Source: Mucilaginibacter sp. UR6-11
GTDB lineage: Bacteria; Bacteroidota; Bacteroidia; Sphingobacteriales; Sphingobacteriaceae
Direction: 5' to 3'
Assembly: GCF_020880695.1 (NCBI RefSeq)
Contig: NZ_JAJIWO010000002.1
Location: 434,432-498,431 of the forward strand
Length of the DNA stretch: 64,000 nt
A program made the translations under genes and the position numbers. The notes beneath the pieces were generated by a model that saw nothing but the letters and a program-made list of their open reading frames with translations, was not told the origin of the DNA and did no database searches. Each line of letters starts with the position of its first letter. Within the stretch, counting starts at the first letter, position 1. Below are positions 1 to 9,505 of this stretch, one piece after another.

Positions 1-2776
1 TATAACAGCTGATAATCAAAGCAAGGCTTACGGTGACGCAGTTCCCACATTAACGGCCAGTTATGCCGGTTTTGTAAATGGCGAAACATCCGCCAGTTTA
101 ACAACGGCCCCAACGCTTGCCACGGCAGCAACTGCGGCCTCGCCGGTAAACACCTATGCAATTACCGGTAGTGGCGCTGTTGATTCAAATTATACAATCA
201 GCTACGCGCCCGGGATATTAACAGTTAATAAAGCGTCGTTAACCATTACGGCAGATAATAAAACCAAGACCTATGGGCAAAGTTTAACAGGCGGTTCCGG
301 TTCAACCGTATTCACGCCAACTGGTTTACGAAACGCGGAAACTGTAGGTACAGTGACCATAAACTACGGAACCGCCGCAGCTGCCAATGCAGCCGTAAAT
401 ACCTATACCGGGCAGGTAATACCAAGCTCTGCTACCGGCGGAACATTTACAGCGTCAAATTATAATATCACCTACACAACCGGCGATATTATAGTGGGAA
501 CAGCCCCTTTAACCATCACTGCCAACAACGTAAACAAAATTTATGGTGACGTATTAGTTAATGAAACAGGTTCAACCGCATTTACTTCAACCGGTTTGCA
601 AAACGGCGAAACCATAGGCGCGGTAAATCTGTCCTACGGTACCGGCGAAGCATCCACGGCAGCTGTGGCGACCTACAGTGGCCAGGTAAAACCGGGCCTT
701 GCCGGTGGCGGAACATTTGTGGGGGGCAACTATGCAATTACGTATGCCAATGGCGATATAATTGTGGGTGTCAAAACAATCGCGGTAACGGCAACAGCGC
801 AAAGCAAAATTTATGGCGATGCAGACCCTGCCCTGGCTTATACCTTTACACCGGCACTGGTAGCCGGCGACAGCTTTACAGGCGCATTATCACGGGCGGC
901 TGGTGAGAATACGGGGAGCTATGCTATCGGAAAAAACACGCTTGCTTTAAGCAGTAACTACGCATTAAACTATACCGGGGCTAACCTAACCATTGGTACC
1001 AAAACAATCGCAGTAACGGCAACAGCACAAAGCAAAATTTATGGCGATGCAGACCCTGCCCTAACTTATACCTTTACACCGGCACTGGTAGCCGGCGACA
1101 GCTTTTCGGGCGCATTATCACGGGCGGCTGGTGAGAATGCGGGAAGCTATGCTATCGGAAAAAACACGCTTGCTTTAAGTAATAATTATCTTTTAACCTA
1201 TAATACGGACAACCTGGTTATCGGCAAAAAAGTGCTGACAGTAACCGCTGCGGACAAGACCAAAGTATATGGAACAAATAATCCTGTATTAACCGTAATA
1301 TACACAGGATTTGCGGGTGCCGATAATAGCAGCAGTTTGAATACACAGCCGCTTGCAACAACCACGGCAACTGCAGGAACGGGCGCTGGTACTTATGCGA
1401 TAATCGCGGCAGGCGGGGTAAGTAATAACTATGTGTTTAACTACGTAACAGGTAACTTAACTATAACCCGGGCACTGCTTACAATAAAAGCTGATGATAA
1501 GAGCAAGACTTATGGTGCGGCAATCCCGGCGCTTACGGCAACGTATAGCGGATTTGTAAATAATGATGGGGTATCAGGTCTTACTACCTTACCGGCCATT
1601 GCCACCACCGCAAGCACTAATTCAACATCGGGTAACTATCCTATCACTGCAAGCGGGGCCGTAAGTGATAACTATACAATCGCCTATGTTAATGGTACAC
1701 TAAGCATAAACCAGGTAACACTGATGGTGACTGTAGGTAATAAGACAAAGGGATACGGTCAGCCAAATCCATTGTTAACGGTTACCTATAGCGGTTTTGT
1801 CAATGGCGATACTCCGGCCAATATCACAACCTTGCCTTCTATCACAACTGCCGCCACGCCGGGCAGCGGAGCGGGCACTTACGCGATAACCGCAGGTGGT
1901 ATGGTAATTCCAGGCTACACATTTAATTATGTACCGGGAACTTTAACAGTGACTAAAGCGCCGTTAACGATTTCGGCGGATAATAAAGCGAAGCTTTACG
2001 GCACTGCAAACCCGGTGCTTACGGCTAACTACAACGGCTTCGTAAACGGCGATAACAGTGCAAACCTGACTGCACAGCCGATCATCGCAACAACAGTAAC
2101 TAATTCGACGGCGCCGGGCAGTTACCCGATTACGGTAAGTGGTGCGGCAGGCTATAACTATACCGTGAGTTACCAGCCGGGCGCCCTGACAGTGATCGCG
2201 CTGACGAATGGGGCGGCAGTTAATATGACAATCAGCCAGGGCACTTTGTCGCCTGCGTTTACTGTAGGGATAAACAACTACAACATACCGGTAGGTTATG
2301 ACGTGGATTACCTGAAACTGACTTTGACCTATGATCCAACCGCCAGTGCGACAATAAATGGAACAGCGGTACCCAACGGTAGCCCAAGCTACCCGATAGC
2401 TGTACCGGCAGGAACAAGTACCGTTACCGTAATAATAACGGCGCAGGACGGTACGACAAAAACCATTTATACATTAAGCATCTATAAAGCCACGCCACCA
2501 ACAGCTATTATCCCAACCAATATCCTGTCGCCAAATGGTGACGGAAAGAATGACAACTGGATAATAAAAGACATCGCACTTTACCCGAATAATGTAGTAA
2601 CGATCTATGATCGTGCGGGCCGCGCGATTTATAAAAAGCAAGGCTATAATAACGACTGGAGCGGCACCGTAAACGGCGCTCCGCTGGCACAAGGAACCTA
2701 TTATTATGTGGTAGAGCTTAGCCCTGGCATTACGCCTATAAAAGGCTTCATAACCATACTGCGCAATAACAATTAA
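1..2776 (+). CDS. MBG-repeat T9SS-sorted surface adhesin (5' end outside window)
   Basis: The reading frame is open from base 2 with no start codon required in the window, so the N-terminus, including any signal peptide, lies upstream. It contains about nine tandem MBG-type beta repeats of roughly 75-85 residues. Each opens with a version of LTITADNKSKTYG, at about bases 2, 240, 508, 775, 1003, 1230, 1475, 1720 and 1960. A cadherin-like beta-sandwich segment follows (about 2200-2490). The last 90 codons (from about 2500) form a CHU_C/gliding-motility-associated C-terminal domain, with SPNGDGKND, VTIYDRAG and the closing GFITILR. In Bacteroidota this domain is the type B sorting signal for the type IX secretion system, so the protein is probably exported and surface-held. 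The next gene is PorP/SprF, the usual partner of such adhesins. The ligand cannot be told from sequence. Confidence 0.9.
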   Translation, partial: ITADNQSKAYGDAVPTLTASYAGFVNGETSASLTTAPTLATAATAASPVNTYAITGSGAVDSNYTISYAPGILTVNKASLTITADNKTKTYGQSLTGGSGSTVFTPTGLRNAETVGTVTINYGTAAAANAAVNTYTGQVIPSSATGGTFTASNYNITYTTGDIIVGTAPLTITANNVNKIYGDVLVNETGSTAFTSTGLQNGETIGAVNLSYGTGEASTAAVATYSGQVKPGLAGGGTFVGGNYAITYANGDIIVGVKTIAVTATAQSKIYGDADPALAYTFTPALVAGDSFTGALSRAAGENTGSYAIGKNTLALSSNYALNYTGANLTIGTKTIAVTATAQSKIYGDADPALTYTFTPALVAGDSFSGALSRAAGENAGSYAIGKNTLALSNNYLLTYNTDNLVIGKKVLTVTAADKTKVYGTNNPVLTVIYTGFAGADNSSSLNTQPLATTTATAGTGAGTYAIIAAGGVSNNYVFNYVTGNLTITRALLTIKADDKSKTYGAAIPALTATYSGFVNNDGVSGLTTLPAIATTASTNSTSGNYPITASGAVSDNYTIAYVNGTLSINQVTLMVTVGNKTKGYGQPNPLLTVTYSGFVNGDTPANITTLPSITTAATPGSGAGTYAITAGGMVIPGYTFNYVPGTLTVTKAPLTISADNKAKLYGTANPVLTANYNGFVNGDNSANLTAQPIIATTVTNSTAPGSYPITVSGAAGYNYTVSYQPGALTVIALTNGAAVNMTISQGTLSPAFTVGINNYNIPVGYDVDYLKLTLTYDPTASATINGTAVPNGSPSYPIAVPAGTSTVTVIITAQDGTTKTIYTLSIYKATPPTAIIPTNILSPNGDGKNDNWIIKDIALYPNNVVTIYDRAGRAIYKKQGYNNDWSGTVNGAPLAQGTYYYVVELSPGITPIKGFITILRNNN
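772..1228 (+). repeat. Near-identical tandem MBG repeat units (228-bp period)
   Basis: Two adjacent adhesin repeats begin with the same string at 772 and 1000, a 228-bp (76-codon) period. The first 180 bases of the two units differ at fewer than ten positions by eye. Other MBG units in the gene are clearly more diverged. After about base 950 in the first copy and 1180 in the second they separate. This indicates a recent in-frame duplication or gene conversion. Confidence 0.85.
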
Positions 2777-2797
2777 CAGGAACAGATTAACAGAATA

Positions 2798-3703
2798 ATG
2801 AGAAGATCAACCATAAAAAGGCTAACTACGGTATTGCTGCTGATGGCAGCAACATTAAGCAGTAATGCCCAGTTAAACCCGTTCCAGGCAAGCTATTTCC
2901 AGAACCGCTACCTCTATAACCCGGCTACTGCCGGGATGAGTGACGGGCTGAATATCAGTACCGGCTACCGCCAGCAGTGGAACAATATCCCGGGTGGCCC
3001 TAAGAATATGATACTGGCGGCTGACCTTAAGCCTTCGGACCGTGTGGGCCTGGGCTTAAATATCGCGGACGACCAGTCCGGATTAATCAGGCAGACGCGG
3101 ATCATGGGCACTTATGCCTATCATTTACCGCTGGGCGAAAACAACCAGCAGTTACACTTCGGCTTGTCGTTTGGGGTGGATGATTCCAGGGTAAACTACG
3201 CGGCTATACATGGCGATGTAACGGACGAGCAGGTTGCGCAATACAACCAGCTAAAGGCGTACATAGACGGAGATTTCGGGATAGCCTATACCAATAACCA
3301 TTTATATATTGGCAGCGCGATACCGAATCTAAAATCAGCCTTTTTCAAAACTTCGGACAGCAGGTTTGATGCCGACCGGCTGCTGTTTGTTGGGATGGCA
3401 AGTTATAAAATACCCTTGCAGAGTGATGACCGCAGCTTTGTGCTGGAGCCGCTGGCCGGCTACCGGATAGTAAAGGGCTATGACAATATTATAGATGCCG
3501 GCGTTAATTTTACGTTAAACAACTACGGTTTGTATATGGAATCGGTATATCACAGCAGTAAGAGCCTTGGTATTGCTTTCGGTTTAGATCAGGATGCCTA
3601 TGCGATTAACCTGGCTTATAACCTGGAGACCGGCCCGCTGGCCCAATATACCCAGGGCGCCTTTGAATTAGGCCTTAAATTAAGGTTGTTTAAAAAACCA
3701 TAA
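2798..3703 (+). CDS. PorP/SprF family type IX secretion membrane protein
   Basis: This is a 301-residue protein with an N-terminal signal peptide (cleavage near SSNA-QLNPF, residue 24) and the family hallmark NPATAG at 41-46. The rest is beta-strand-rich and ends in LKLRLF, as expected for an outer-membrane beta-barrel of normal PorP/SprF length. PorP/SprF proteins work with T9SS type B substrates and help attach or export gliding-motility adhesins. The gene starts 21 bases after the stop of the CHU_C-terminated adhesin and is almost certainly co-transcribed with it. Bacteroidota carry many paralogues, so this is probably the dedicated partner of its neighbour rather than the core T9SS PorP. 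Confidence 0.9.
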   Translation: MRRSTIKRLTTVLLLMAATLSSNAQLNPFQASYFQNRYLYNPATAGMSDGLNISTGYRQQWNNIPGGPKNMILAADLKPSDRVGLGLNIADDQSGLIRQTRIMGTYAYHLPLGENNQQLHFGLSFGVDDSRVNYAAIHGDVTDEQVAQYNQLKAYIDGDFGIAYTNNHLYIGSAIPNLKSAFFKTSDSRFDADRLLFVGMASYKIPLQSDDRSFVLEPLAGYRIVKGYDNIIDAGVNFTLNNYGLYMESVYHSSKSLGIAFGLDQDAYAINLAYNLETGPLAQYTQGAFELGLKLRLFKKP

Positions 3704-3733
3704 AGCGCGGTTCAGACCTAAGAAACCCACATA

Positions 3734-3774
3734 AACCAGTGATCCTGCAAGGCTACCTTGCAGGATCACTGGTT
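3734..3774. terminator. Bidirectional hairpin between convergent genes
   Basis: Perfect 18-bp inverted repeat (3734-3751 and 3757-3774) with a 5-base loop. It lies between the PorP/SprF stop and the GH76 gene on the opposite strand and overlaps the GH76 stop codon. There is no clear U-tract, so it may act as a stem-only terminator or mRNA 3'-end stabiliser for both genes. Confidence 0.7.
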
Positions 3775-4888
3775 AGTTCAAATGATAATGTTTCTCCAGC
3801 CAGGCGTAGCGGGCCAATATCTCGAGCATCCCGCCATGATCAACCAGGTTTTTAACACCGTCGCGGCCGGTAAACAGGCCCTTTTCATTTTTATCGGCTT
3901 TTAAAGTATTATCCAAACATTTTTTAAAACCAAGGATGTATTTAGTATCCTTATTGTATTTCAGCAAATGCTGGTAGGCCCTCAGCAATACGGCATTAAA
4001 CCAATAGTCATCCCTGAATTTGTTGCCCCCATAAAAGTAGGTTAATGAGGCGTCGGCAATTTCATTGGCGTCGGCCAGGTATTTTTTGTTGCCGGTAATT
4101 TCATACAGGTAAACGTTCGACTCCAGCATCGTGCCGGTATTGTAAGACAAGATTGGCTTACTAATGCTGCCATCCTTTACGCGGATATTGTCATAATACA
4201 GTTTTGACGGCGCCTGTAGTTTGGCGTTGGTCCAGTTAAATATTTTTAAAGCGGTATCTAAATAAGCTCTATTTTTTGTGGCCTGGTATAACTGCAGGGC
4301 CACCAACACCCCCGGACCGTTTGAGCAGGTGTTTTTTGACTCGGTGGATCCTTCTTTCCAATAAATGCCGCCGCCCAAAACCTGGTCATAGCCGGTCATG
4401 ATGAAAGCGTACATCGCTTTACCAAGGGCAAGGTCTGCTTTTTGATGTTTGCGGGCGTACGCGTCTAAAGCGGTAATGCCAATCCATTCATTATCGTCAT
4501 AATAACGCTCGCCGGGTTTTAATTTCATAATGTAGTCGGTATAACCCGGTTTCGGCGGGGCGGGGCTGTAATAAGCGTTCATTATTTTAAGCAAGGGGGC
4601 CATGCGGTTTACCTTTGGCTCCAGTTTTTCTATTTCGTTGGCGGCCTGGTACATAGCGCAAAACGACCATAAATAAGAATATTCGCGCAGATAGCCGTTT
4701 TTGTTTTCGCGCTGCGCGGGGTCAAGCACTACAAAGTAGTAGCCCGATGTTTTGTCATAAAAGTTTTTTTGGATAGCAGCATCCAACGACCGCATTTCTT
4801 TTCTGTAGAAACCATTTTGCGCCGAAACTAAATTTGAAAAAGCCGCCAGAAACAGCGCAACTATTAAAAGTTTTTTATTCATAATCAT
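3773..4888 (-). CDS. Glycoside hydrolase family 76 (alpha-1,6-mannanase-like), secreted
   Basis: About 371 residues with a signal peptide ending near VSAQ (23). The GH76 (alpha/alpha)6-barrel signature YYDDNEWIG lies at 129-137, and the paired aspartates D131/D132 correspond to the catalytic DD pair of GH76 endo-alpha-1,6-mannanases. Other family features are GGGIYWKEG and the NTCSNGP segment. Length fits a single-domain GH76. Two start codons (4888 and 4882) are two codons apart and cannot be separated. It is the last gene of the minus-strand run that includes GH36 and GH95, 176 bases behind the TPR membrane protein. It likely acts on alpha-mannan in the periplasm or outside the cell. Mannan as substrate is inferred from the family. 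Confidence 0.88.
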   Translation of the reverse strand: MIMNKKLLIVALFLAAFSNLVSAQNGFYRKEMRSLDAAIQKNFYDKTSGYYFVVLDPAQRENKNGYLREYSYLWSFCAMYQAANEIEKLEPKVNRMAPLLKIMNAYYSPAPPKPGYTDYIMKLKPGERYYDDNEWIGITALDAYARKHQKADLALGKAMYAFIMTGYDQVLGGGIYWKEGSTESKNTCSNGPGVLVALQLYQATKNRAYLDTALKIFNWTNAKLQAPSKLYYDNIRVKDGSISKPILSYNTGTMLESNVYLYEITGNKKYLADANEIADASLTYFYGGNKFRDDYWFNAVLLRAYQHLLKYNKDTKYILGFKKCLDNTLKADKNEKGLFTGRDGVKNLVDHGGMLEILARYAWLEKHYHLN

Positions 4889-5064
4889 AACTGGTAAATT
4901 GGTTCATGAATGTTGGATTTATAATGCTGTTATAATCCAATGCAAATAAAGCCGATATTATTTATAAAAGCGCGTTTAAAACAAAAGAGTTACTTTCCTG
5001 CCAGCTGATTTAATCGTTATCATCATGCCAGGCTCTTATTTGCCGCGACAAGCGGCGGTAAGTT

Positions 5065-7107
5065 TTAGCGGGCTGCCTGCTTAATATGGTTATAAGCTTC
5101 CTGTAAATTATTTTTTAATAATTGGTTGTCGGGGCTTATGGCCAGTCCCTTTTTTGCAGCGGCGATAGCGCTGTCCCACTGTTGCAGCTTATTATACGCG
5201 GCGCAAATATTGTTGTAGGCTTCGGGGAAGTCAGGTTTTAAGCCGATGGCCTTTTCACAGGCATCAATACATTGCATAAACCGGCCCGCATTGTAATAAA
5301 GCAGGCTGAGCGCCAGATATTTTTCGGCTGTTGGCGCTTGTTTAATCTGATCGGCCTCTGCATCAATTTTGCTTTTTTTGCTGATAGCCGCCTGCAGGTA
5401 ATTTTTGATCTCGGGATGATTAGGTTCTAATTGCAGGCTGCTTTTTGCCCAGTTGTTAAGTTCGGTCCAGTTTTCGGTGTTCTCATAGGCGTCCATTAAC
5501 AGCAAACGGGCATAAATATTTGCCGGCGACAGTTTTAAGGCGGTTTGCAGGTTGGTTATAGCCTCATTATACCTGCCGCGGCTGTTTAAAAAGCGGGCAT
5601 AATAAATGTAAGCATCGGGGTAGTTGCTGCCAAACCACTGGCCTTTTTTAAAATAAGTTTCGGCAAGTTCGTCGTGGCCGGTGGCGGCTTTTAAAATGCC
5701 CAGGTTAACATACAGGCTAAAGTAGGTTGGCAACAGTTTTAAAGCACGCTGGTAATAAATACCCGCAGTCATATAGTCGCCGGCCGCCATTTTGCTCAGG
5801 CCGTAGTTCATTAGCCCGCGGCCATTTTCGGGGCTTTTTACTGTGACGTCGTACCATAAGCTTTCCTCGTTATCCCAAACCCGGTTACGCTGAAAGGTGC
5901 CGTAGGCATAACCCGCTAAAATCAGTCCTAAAATAACAGCGGATACACTTTTATAGTCAGGGACGTGTCCTGCAAAAAACGGCGACCATCGTTTAGCTAA
6001 AAGCGCTACCGTCCAGCTCACGCTGATCAGTAAGCCAACAAACGGAAAAAACATCCGGTGGTCGTTCAGCACCTCGGCCAGCGGGATAATGCTTGATGTT
6101 GGAAGCAGCGCCAAAAAGAACCAGCTAATGCCAAAGCTTATGGGGCGCAGTTGTTTTTTTTGAGCTGTGATAAAGGCGATAATCAACATTGCCAAAATAA
6201 AAGCCATACCGGCTATAAAACGCCAGTCGGCCATGTCGGGCACTAACTGCCAGTCAGAGTCGGCACTTAATGCATTCGGCACAAAAAACATCTGGAAATA
6301 ATGGGCGATAACAAAGGGCTGCGTGATCAGATATTGAATGGGCGATGTGCCGCCGGCCTGCCATGTTTTTGGGGTTAAATGGTTAATCAGCCAATACATA
6401 AAAGCGCAAAGGACAAAAGCGGGAACAGACTTTTTTATGGCGTTAAATACCCGCTTAAACGGATTGCTTAAACCTGCCTGCTCCTCAAACAACAGCACAT
6501 AAACAAAAAATATCGGCGCAAACATGATGGATGGCGGCTTAGCCAATGCCCCGATAATCACCGGGATCAAATACAAAAAATACCTGCGGCACCGTGCCGA
6601 GCGCTGGTATAAAACAAATGCCAGCACCACGGCCAGTGTTGATTGAAGATCGGCACGGGCAATAACATAATTAACGGTTTCGGCAATGGCGGGATGCAGT
6701 AAATACAGGGTTACGGCAATAAGCGCTACCCAGGTATTGCGCTTGTCATCAGGCACAGAAATATTAAAAATGCCGGTAAAGAACCAAACCATTAATAATC
6801 CCTGGAGTAAAAACAACAGGAAGGTTGACAGGTGAAAAAAGAACAGGTAATAATCGCCACCAAGCCAGTAATCAAAAGCTAACGAGGTAGTTACTATTGG
6901 CCGGTAGGATTGATTTTGCGGTAGGGTACTGCTGGTACTGCCATCTTTAAAAAACAGCGGGATATTACGGATGTTGCGGATATAAGCATTGTTTTCTATG
7001 GTATGCGCATCATCAAAATGAAACCCGTTATCAAAATGATTGATGTAGGTGATGGTGCACAGGGCCATCATCAGCAAAATACAAAACCAAAACTGCCGCT
7101 TTTTCAC
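5065..7107 (-). CDS. TPR-containing multi-spanning membrane protein, TMTC/GT-C glycosyltransferase-like
   Basis: A 680-residue protein starting at GTG 7107. Residues 8-25 are a first membrane segment, followed by FDDAHTIENN (31-40). An acidic pair in this first loop is typical of GT-C, PMT-like glycosyltransferases. Several more hydrophobic segments run to about residue 405. The rest (about 430-675) is a series of TPR helices. This is the layout of TMTC-like O-mannosyltransferases, which use lipid-linked sugars. The acceptor is unknown. It sits between secreted GH76 and GH36 genes on the same strand, which is odd for a biosynthetic enzyme. A non-enzymatic membrane TPR scaffold is the alternative. 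Confidence 0.7.
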   Translation of the reverse strand: MKKRQFWFCILLMMALCTITYINHFDNGFHFDDAHTIENNAYIRNIRNIPLFFKDGSTSSTLPQNQSYRPIVTTSLAFDYWLGGDYYLFFFHLSTFLLFLLQGLLMVWFFTGIFNISVPDDKRNTWVALIAVTLYLLHPAIAETVNYVIARADLQSTLAVVLAFVLYQRSARCRRYFLYLIPVIIGALAKPPSIMFAPIFFVYVLLFEEQAGLSNPFKRVFNAIKKSVPAFVLCAFMYWLINHLTPKTWQAGGTSPIQYLITQPFVIAHYFQMFFVPNALSADSDWQLVPDMADWRFIAGMAFILAMLIIAFITAQKKQLRPISFGISWFFLALLPTSSIIPLAEVLNDHRMFFPFVGLLISVSWTVALLAKRWSPFFAGHVPDYKSVSAVILGLILAGYAYGTFQRNRVWDNEESLWYDVTVKSPENGRGLMNYGLSKMAAGDYMTAGIYYQRALKLLPTYFSLYVNLGILKAATGHDELAETYFKKGQWFGSNYPDAYIYYARFLNSRGRYNEAITNLQTALKLSPANIYARLLLMDAYENTENWTELNNWAKSSLQLEPNHPEIKNYLQAAISKKSKIDAEADQIKQAPTAEKYLALSLLYYNAGRFMQCIDACEKAIGLKPDFPEAYNNICAAYNKLQQWDSAIAAAKKGLAISPDNQLLKNNLQEAYNHIKQAAR

Positions 7108-7252
7108 CCGGTTAAGTTATTAAACATTTGCCGTTTTATAAATGGTGGCGCTATATGTCAGTGATCTTATTTCTTGTTGTTGAAATGATAAGCGGAGGGA
7201 TGTATTTTTCGCGCGAATAACACATCCCTGCCGCACCACTGTTCGGGGTTTG

Positions 7253-9445
7253 CTACTGCGCGTCAGCCTCCAAAATCACACTGGTACGGCCCGAGTTAAC
7301 TTTGGGGTTAATACCAATCTTCATCAGGAAGTCCCCGGTATAGGTTTTGCTTTCGTCAATACCTGATCTGGAGCCCGGGTACAGGTTAATCTCCTTTACT
7401 TTATATTGCTTGCCGGGGTCCAGCCCTTTCAGGCGGATAGGCTGTATGCTGCCTTCGTCATAACGATAGTTAACCAGGTAATTAAACATGATAGCCGTTG
7501 TCCTGGCTTCGTTTACATACGCTATTGATGCTACGCTGCCTTCGCGTGGATTTAGCAGGCGATACTGGTCGCCCTGCCAAACAACGGGTTTAATTTCATC
7601 AAAGGTTTTAACCGCGTTTTGCACAAACCGCAAATCATTTTCGCCCAGTTTGCTTATTACAATATCAAAGCCCAGTTTGCCCATCATGGCAACATCAGTA
7701 CGGTACTTAATAGGCAGCTTGCTCCAGTCTGTAACATGGTTTGAGCTGGCAATAGCCGGATAGAAATATGAATATTCCCATTGAATAAAAACACGTTCCA
7801 GCGGGTCGGTATTATCGCTTGGCCAAAACTCGGTAAAGTATTGCAGAGCCGCATAGTCAACACGGCCGCCCCCGCCCGAGCATAGCATCATAGGCACCTT
7901 TGGATATTTGGCACGGATGCGCTCCAGCACCTTATACAAACCGCGCACATAATCCACATAAAACTGCGATTGGTTTTTTAGATGAGCCGAGTAGGCGTTA
8001 TAAATAACCGCGTTGCAATCCCACTTGATATAAGCCAGGTCGGGGTTTTTGGTGAACAGGTTATCAACTATCCCGTAAACAAAATCCTGCACTGCAGGGT
8101 TGCTTAGGTCAAGCTCCAGCTGGTTGCGGAAGTAATATTCGTCACGCTTAGGCTGTTTAATTACCCAGTCGGGATGTTTTTCATACAGTTCGCTTTTAGG
8201 GCTCACCATCTCCGGCTCAATCCATATCCCGAATTTAACACCGTTGTCCTGCGCGCCTTTAACTAAAGATGCTATGCCGTTGGGTAGTTTGGTTTTAGTT
8301 TCCTGCCAGTCGCCCAGTGCGGTATGATCGCCGTTGCGCGGGTATTTATTGCCGAACCATCCGTCGTCCAGCAAAAACAGGTCGACCCCCAATTTTTTAG
8401 TGTCTTTTAACAGCGAGGCCAGTTTTGCTTCATCAAAATCAAAAAAGGTGCTTTCCCAGTTATTTAATAAAGTTAAGCGGCTGCCTTTGCCGTCAAGTAA
8501 CTTATAATTGCGTGCCCAGTGCTGTATGTTACGGCTGGCTTCGCCTTTGCCATTTTTTGACAAAGTGTACCAAAACGCAGGGGTAACAAAATCCTCATTA
8601 GGTTTTAGCTGATAGGGCGACGCGTAATTGTTAATGCCCGATATAATGCGCAGGTTATTCTCAGGGTCAAGCTCCAGATCTGTACGGAAATTACCGCTCC
8701 ATTCTAACCCGCCATACATTACGGTACCGTCATCCTCGGTAGCAGGTTTATCTAACGACACCATAAAAACCGAGGGCTCAAATAAATTGGCACGGGTACC
8801 AAGTTTGGTGTCCAAAGTTTTTATGCCGTGGGTTATCCGCGTTTCTTCGGGGCGCATTTCTTTGGCCCAATCGCCGTGATATTGGGTTAACCAAAACGCC
8901 GGGGCTTTTAAGTATAGGTTTGCCGATGCAAATTTTTGCAGGGTAACAATGCCTTTTTCATTATTGCGGATATTGCTCCATTGTTCAACCACGTTATCTT
9001 TCAGGTAGGCTTTATAAAATAAAGTAACCTCAAAATTATAGGCCGGGTCTTTTAATAAAATACTGGTTAGGGTAATATCATCGCTGATGTGATCTGTCTT
9101 ATGGCTTACATACTGCAAGTCGAGCGAGTAATTGCCATCGGCATGGATAACAGAAATAGCGGGCTCCAGCAAATTGCGCGAGCCTCCGGGTGTATAAGCC
9201 GAAGCCATTTGCCCGCTTGGGTCGTGGTTGCTGCCATAGGCCGCGGCCACATTACTGTATTCTTTACTGTCGTTTAATTTAGGGCCAAAATATATGGTGT
9301 TTAAATAATGTTTACCATCGGCCTGTAATACCAGCGCGTTTTTACTGGTTTCAACAGGGATGGTTACGGTTTGCGCCGCTGCTTTATGCTGTGTTAAAGC
9401 GCCTAACATTAAGGGCAGAATAAGATAGGTTACTTTCAGGTTCAT
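7253..9445 (-). CDS. Alpha-galactosidase, glycoside hydrolase family 36
   Basis: 730 residues with a signal peptide (cleavage after about AAAQ, 25). The order is an N-terminal beta-supersandwich (to about 320), a (beta/alpha)8 barrel, and a C-terminal beta domain. Barrel motifs are LLDDGWFG (358-365), WIEPEMVSP (408-416), KWDCN with the nucleophile Asp at 476, CSGGGGRVD (522-530), and SDNTD (543-547), which holds the acid/base Asp. All catalytic motifs are intact and the length is normal for GH36. It releases alpha-linked galactose from oligosaccharides in the periplasm. It lies 60 bases downstream of the GH95 gene and is probably expressed from the same AraC-controlled promoter. Confidence 0.95.
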   Translation of the reverse strand: MNLKVTYLILPLMLGALTQHKAAAQTVTIPVETSKNALVLQADGKHYLNTIYFGPKLNDSKEYSNVAAAYGSNHDPSGQMASAYTPGGSRNLLEPAISVIHADGNYSLDLQYVSHKTDHISDDITLTSILLKDPAYNFEVTLFYKAYLKDNVVEQWSNIRNNEKGIVTLQKFASANLYLKAPAFWLTQYHGDWAKEMRPEETRITHGIKTLDTKLGTRANLFEPSVFMVSLDKPATEDDGTVMYGGLEWSGNFRTDLELDPENNLRIISGINNYASPYQLKPNEDFVTPAFWYTLSKNGKGEASRNIQHWARNYKLLDGKGSRLTLLNNWESTFFDFDEAKLASLLKDTKKLGVDLFLLDDGWFGNKYPRNGDHTALGDWQETKTKLPNGIASLVKGAQDNGVKFGIWIEPEMVSPKSELYEKHPDWVIKQPKRDEYYFRNQLELDLSNPAVQDFVYGIVDNLFTKNPDLAYIKWDCNAVIYNAYSAHLKNQSQFYVDYVRGLYKVLERIRAKYPKVPMMLCSGGGGRVDYAALQYFTEFWPSDNTDPLERVFIQWEYSYFYPAIASSNHVTDWSKLPIKYRTDVAMMGKLGFDIVISKLGENDLRFVQNAVKTFDEIKPVVWQGDQYRLLNPREGSVASIAYVNEARTTAIMFNYLVNYRYDEGSIQPIRLKGLDPGKQYKVKEINLYPGSRSGIDESKTYTGDFLMKIGINPKVNSGRTSVILEADAQ

Positions 9446-9505
9446 TGATCTCAGTTTATAAATTGGTTGGTACTAAATAAGGGCCAGCATAATTAAGCAA
9501 TTGGT

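Noticed and set aside
1..2200. CRISPR-like regularly spaced repeats in the adhesin
   Set aside because: The repeats are 228-bp-type coding units in one frame with MBG protein motifs, not short palindromic repeats with spacers.
3734..3774. Inverted repeat as the end of an insertion sequence
   Set aside because: It is a single hairpin between convergent genes with no transposase or flanking target duplication.
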